From Rhodoplanes sp. (GTDB lineage Bacteria; Pseudomonadota; Alphaproteobacteria; Rhizobiales; Xanthobacteraceae): 46,602 nt of DNA. The translations under genes and the position numbers were made by a program. Within the stretch, counting starts at the first letter, position 1; each line of letters starts with the position of its first letter. Below the pieces are notes generated by a model. It was not told the DNA's origin and did no database searches. It saw only the letters and a program-made list of their open reading frames with translations. Location: NCBI RefSeq assembly GCF_013377085.1, contig NZ_JACAAX010000052.1:1-46602 (forward strand). The letters run 5' to 3'. Positions 44,132 to 46,602 of this stretch are shown here, one piece after another.

Positions 44132-46546
44132 TCAAAAATCCTTCAGCAGGCGCTCGATATAGTCGAGCTCGAGCTGCGGCCGCAGCGGATCGGCGAAGCG
44201 GCGGCGAAGCTCCTCTAGGATGCGTCGGGCGCGCTGCACGTCGATCTCGCCCGGCACCTTCACGGTGGTGTCGTCGCCGTAGTCGCGGCCGCGCAGCGGC
44301 CGGCCGAGCGGATCGGTATCCTGCCGGGCACGCGGCTGCCCCATGCGGCCGGGCTGGCCTTGGCCGGGCCCCTGGCCCATCTGCTGCTGGAGCTGCTGGG
44401 CGAGCCCCTGGGCGCCCTTGCGCAGCGCGTCGAGGGCGCGGCCCTGGCTGTCGACGGCGCCGTCCGCATTGCCCTGGCCGAGCTCGCCGGCGGCGTCGCC
44501 CATCGAGTCCTCGGCGCGGCCGAACTGGTCGCCGCCCGGCTGGTCGCCACCCGGTTGGTCACCCTTGCCGTCCTGCGGCTGGCCGAGCCCGCGCTGGCGA
44601 AGCTGCTCCATCAGCTTCTTGAGCTGGTCGCGCAGCCCCTGCTGGTTCTGCTGGAGCTGGCTGTAGTCGCTCGGGTCGCCCTGCTGCTGCTGGTCGCCCT
44701 GCTGCTGCTGGTCGCCCTGCTGGCCGCGGCGTCCGCGCTGGCCGCGTTGCCCGCGCTGGTCCTGCCCCTGCTGGAATGTCTTGTCGCGGAGCTGCTGCTG
44801 CTTGCGGATCATGTCGCCGAGCTCGTCGAGCGCCGACATCATGTCGTCGTCCATGTCGCCCTGCTGGCCCGGTCGGCCCATCTGCAGGTTCTCCATCATG
44901 GACTGGAGCTGGTCGAGCAACGCGCGCGCGGCGTCGCGGGCGCCCGAGCGGGCGAGCTGCTCGAGCCGGTCCAGCATGCTCTGCAGATCCTGCGAGCGGA
45001 GCTGGCGGGTGTTGGGGTCGAGCGGCCGCGCCATCTGCGGGTTCTTGCGGAGCTCCTCGGCGAGCGCCTGCATGAACTGCTGCATGGCGGCGCGCAGCTC
45101 CTCCATCAGCTTCTTGATCTCCTCCTCGCTGGCGCCGCGCTCCAGCGCCTGGCGCAGCGCCTCCTGGGCGTTGCGCAGCCGCGCCTCGGCGTCGGCCACG
45201 TTGCCGTCCTCGAGCTGGGTCGCCAGCGCCCACAGCTCGCGCACCACCTCGCGCAGCTCCTCGTCGCCCTTGGCCCGCGTCAGCGTCCAGAAGATCGAGC
45301 GCAGGCCAAGATAGGTGCCGGTCTCCGGCATGAAACGGTCGGGCGCGATGGTGAGCGCGTCGAGCGCCACCGCGACGCTGTCGCGGCTGTCGGCATCGAG
45401 CGCCAGGGTGCGGCGCTGCTCGATCAGGGCACGGGCGAGCGGCTTGACGAACAGCCGCTCGGGCAGCCGCACGTCGACCGCGGCGCTCTTGCCCACATTG
45501 TCGGCCTCGTCGCGGGCCGTCAGCGTCATGGTCACGTCGGAGCCGGCCCACGGGTTCTCGGTGAGGTCCTTGGTGGTCTGGCCGACGCCGTTGCGGGTGC
45601 GCGCCTGCGGCAGCACCAGGGTGAAGTCGGGCGGGTCGAACAGCGGCCGCGCCGCCGCGTCGGATGTCGTCGCGCCTTGCTTGGCCGCGAAGGTGGCGCG
45701 CGCCTCGATCACCCCGTAGTCGTCCTCGAGCTTGTAGGTGAGCTGCAGGGCGCCGCGCGCCTGCGGCTCCGGCTCCTTGGTGAGCGAGACGGTCGGCACG
45801 CGGTCGGGCGTCGCGTTGAAGGCCCAGGCGAGGTCGTGGCCGAGGCCGCGCACCGTCGCGGTGCCGCGCTCCTTGATGGTGAAGCGGCGCTCCTCGGCCC
45901 CGGCGGGCGCCTTGGTGGCCGGGTCGGCCGCCGCCTCGACGAGGCCGCCTGTGGTCGACACGTCGAGGCTCGCCTGGCCACTCGCCCGCACCACCAGCAC
46001 GCTGCCGGCCGGCACCGTGACGGCGGCGAGCGCGCTCTGCACCGTTTCGCCCGGCCGCACGCCGGGCAGGATTACGGGGGGACGGCCCGTATAGACGGGC
46101 GGCGACACCCAGGCGTCGAGGCGGAAATTGCTCGGGATGGTGGCGCTCTGCCAATCGAACGCCGCGGCAATCCGCCGCATCCGGTCGCCGCCGGCCGAGA
46201 CGAAGGAGACCGCGACCAGCAGCAGCACCAGCATGCGCACGGCCCACGGGTCGCGTCCGACCAGGCGCGGCGTCGGCAGGCCGACCCGGAAGGCGCGGGC
46301 GGCGGCGAGCGAGCGCTCGACATGGGCGCGCCACAGCGCCACCGACCAGGGATCGTCCGAGGGCGTCGCGATGGTGTCGGCGGCTGCCGTGGCGGGGCGA
46401 TGGGCGAGGCCCGAATCGCGGTCGAGCCGGCCGAGCCCGATCGTCGTCGAGGGAAAGCGCAGGCGGGCGAGCGGCACCAGGGCGGCGATCAGCAGGCCGG
46501 CGAAGGCGAGGAGACCGACGGCGCGGCCGATCGGCGGCACCCACAA
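44132..46546 (-). CDS. TIGR02302/DUF4175-family membrane protein, 5' end incomplete
   Basis: 804 aa are readable. One membrane helix near the start (V-G-L-L-A-F-A-G-L-L-I-A-A-L-V-P-L), R-L-D-R-D-S-G-L-A-H-R-P-A-T, a second helix (M-L-V-L-L-L-V-A-V-S-F-V-S), a beta-rich region, coiled-coil-like helices and then a Gln/Gly-rich low-complexity part (about 590-750) match this large family of unknown function. The TTG used as the start here is only the first possible codon: the family normally has another N-terminal helix. The frame is stopped upstream by a TAA (46580-46582) that falls inside adapter-like sequence, so the true N-terminus is missing. Confidence 0.85.
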   Translation of the reverse strand: MWVPPIGRAVGLLAFAGLLIAALVPLARLRFPSTTIGLGRLDRDSGLAHRPATAAADTIATPSDDPWSVALWRAHVERSLAAARAFRVGLPTPRLVGRDPWAVRMLVLLLVAVSFVSAGGDRMRRIAAAFDWQSATIPSNFRLDAWVSPPVYTGRPPVILPGVRPGETVQSALAAVTVPAGSVLVVRASGQASLDVSTTGGLVEAAADPATKAPAGAEERRFTIKERGTATVRGLGHDLAWAFNATPDRVPTVSLTKEPEPQARGALQLTYKLEDDYGVIEARATFAAKQGATTSDAAARPLFDPPDFTLVLPQARTRNGVGQTTKDLTENPWAGSDVTMTLTARDEADNVGKSAAVDVRLPERLFVKPLARALIEQRRTLALDADSRDSVAVALDALTIAPDRFMPETGTYLGLRSIFWTLTRAKGDEELREVVRELWALATQLEDGNVADAEARLRNAQEALRQALERGASEEEIKKLMEELRAAMQQFMQALAEELRKNPQMARPLDPNTRQLRSQDLQSMLDRLEQLARSGARDAARALLDQLQSMMENLQMGRPGQQGDMDDDMMSALDELGDMIRKQQQLRDKTFQQGQDQRGQRGQRGRRGQQGDQQQQGDQQQQGDPSDYSQLQQNQQGLRDQLKKLMEQLRQRGLGQPQDGKGDQPGGDQPGGDQFGRAEDSMGDAAGELGQGNADGAVDSQGRALDALRKGAQGLAQQLQQQMGQGPGQGQPGRMGQPRARQDTDPLGRPLRGRDYGDDTTVKVPGEIDVQRARRILEELRRRFADPLRPQLELDYIERLLKDF
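44675..44723. repeat. 18-bp tandem repeat in the TIGR02302 gene
   Basis: GTCGCCCTGCTGCTGCTG occurs twice exactly (44675-44692, 44693-44710) with a partial third copy. On the coding strand it gives the Q-Q-Q-Q-G-D repeats of the Gln-rich segment. The unit keeps the frame. Confidence 0.85.
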
Positions 46547-46570
46547 CCCCCGGCCGAGCCTCGAGACCGG

Positions 46571-46602
46571 CGCTGACGCTTATACAAATCTCCGAGTCAG
46601 CG
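46571..46602. other. Probable residual sequencing adapter at the contig end
   Basis: The reverse complement of 46579-46596, CTCGGAGATTTGTATAAG, agrees in 17 of 18 bases with part of the Tn5/Nextera read-2 adapter (known sequence CTCGGAGATGTGTATAAG). CGCTGAC (46571-46577) and GTCAGCG (46596-46602) form a foldback around it. Protein homology of the TIGR02302 gene breaks just before this block. Best read as an artefact and not biology. Confidence 0.75.

Overview
This is a GC-rich bacterial chromosome segment with genes packed on both strands. Gene content (ctaC-ctaD-ctaB-ctaG-ctaE with a Surf1 gene, an IalB-family protein, a TIGR02302-type protein), GGAAC-N16-CGTT promoter elements typical of the alphaproteobacterial general stress sigma factor EcfG, and ~100-bp palindromic intergenic repeats all point to an alphaproteobacterium of the order Hyphomicrobiales (Rhizobiales), probably near Nitrobacteraceae/Xanthobacteraceae. 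The family assignment is inference. No tRNA, rRNA, CRISPR array, insertion sequence or phage gene was recognised.

Layout. (1) 0.1-1.0 kb: a lipoprotein. (2) 1.2-7.8 kb: a catabolic locus in which a LacI-type regulator is divergent from a DapA-like aldolase/dehydratase, a Bug receptor, an enolase-superfamily dehydratase, a fumarylacetoacetase-fold hydrolase and a second Bug receptor. Two tandem palindromic operators lie in the divergent gap. This looks like uptake and degradation of a sugar acid or similar carboxylate. (3) 8.0-15.4 kb: housekeeping genes: a TetR regulator with a clear terminator, proC, mtnP, trmO, a 66-aa membrane protein, apt, gloB and a DUF985 cupin, interleaved with two orphan subunits (FAD and 2Fe-2S) of a CO/xanthine-dehydrogenase-type molybdenum hydroxylase. 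(4) 15.5-33.4 kb: a glycogen/trehalose block: malQ and otsA on the minus strand; treS fused to maltokinase, glgB, glgX, treY, a DUF2934 gene and a broken GH15 glucoamylase on the plus strand; then otsB on the minus strand behind a small acidic Pro-rich ORF. Three EcfG-type promoters flank otsA, treS and otsB, so trehalose synthesis here is probably part of the general stress regulon. GlgE and TreZ, expected partners of TreS-maltokinase and TreY, are absent; a 44-aa ORF just before treS may be a glgE remnant or a leader peptide. (5) 33.7-36.5 kb: an IclR regulator, an MltB-type lytic transglycosylase and an IalB-family protein. (6) 36.9-44.0 kb: an aa3-type cytochrome c oxidase operon with assembly factors, followed by a 13-cysteine Csp1-like copper storage protein. 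(7) 44.1-46.6 kb: a TIGR02302-type protein whose 5' end is cut by sequence closely resembling a transposase sequencing adapter, so the right end of the window is probably a raw contig end.

The genes link into a few modules: MtnP releases adenine that Apt can salvage; MalQ, GlgB, GlgX, TreS-Mak and TreY connect glycogen, maltose and trehalose; OtsA and OtsB form the second trehalose route; and Csp1 plausibly buffers copper for the CuA and CuB centres assembled by CtaG and Surf1.
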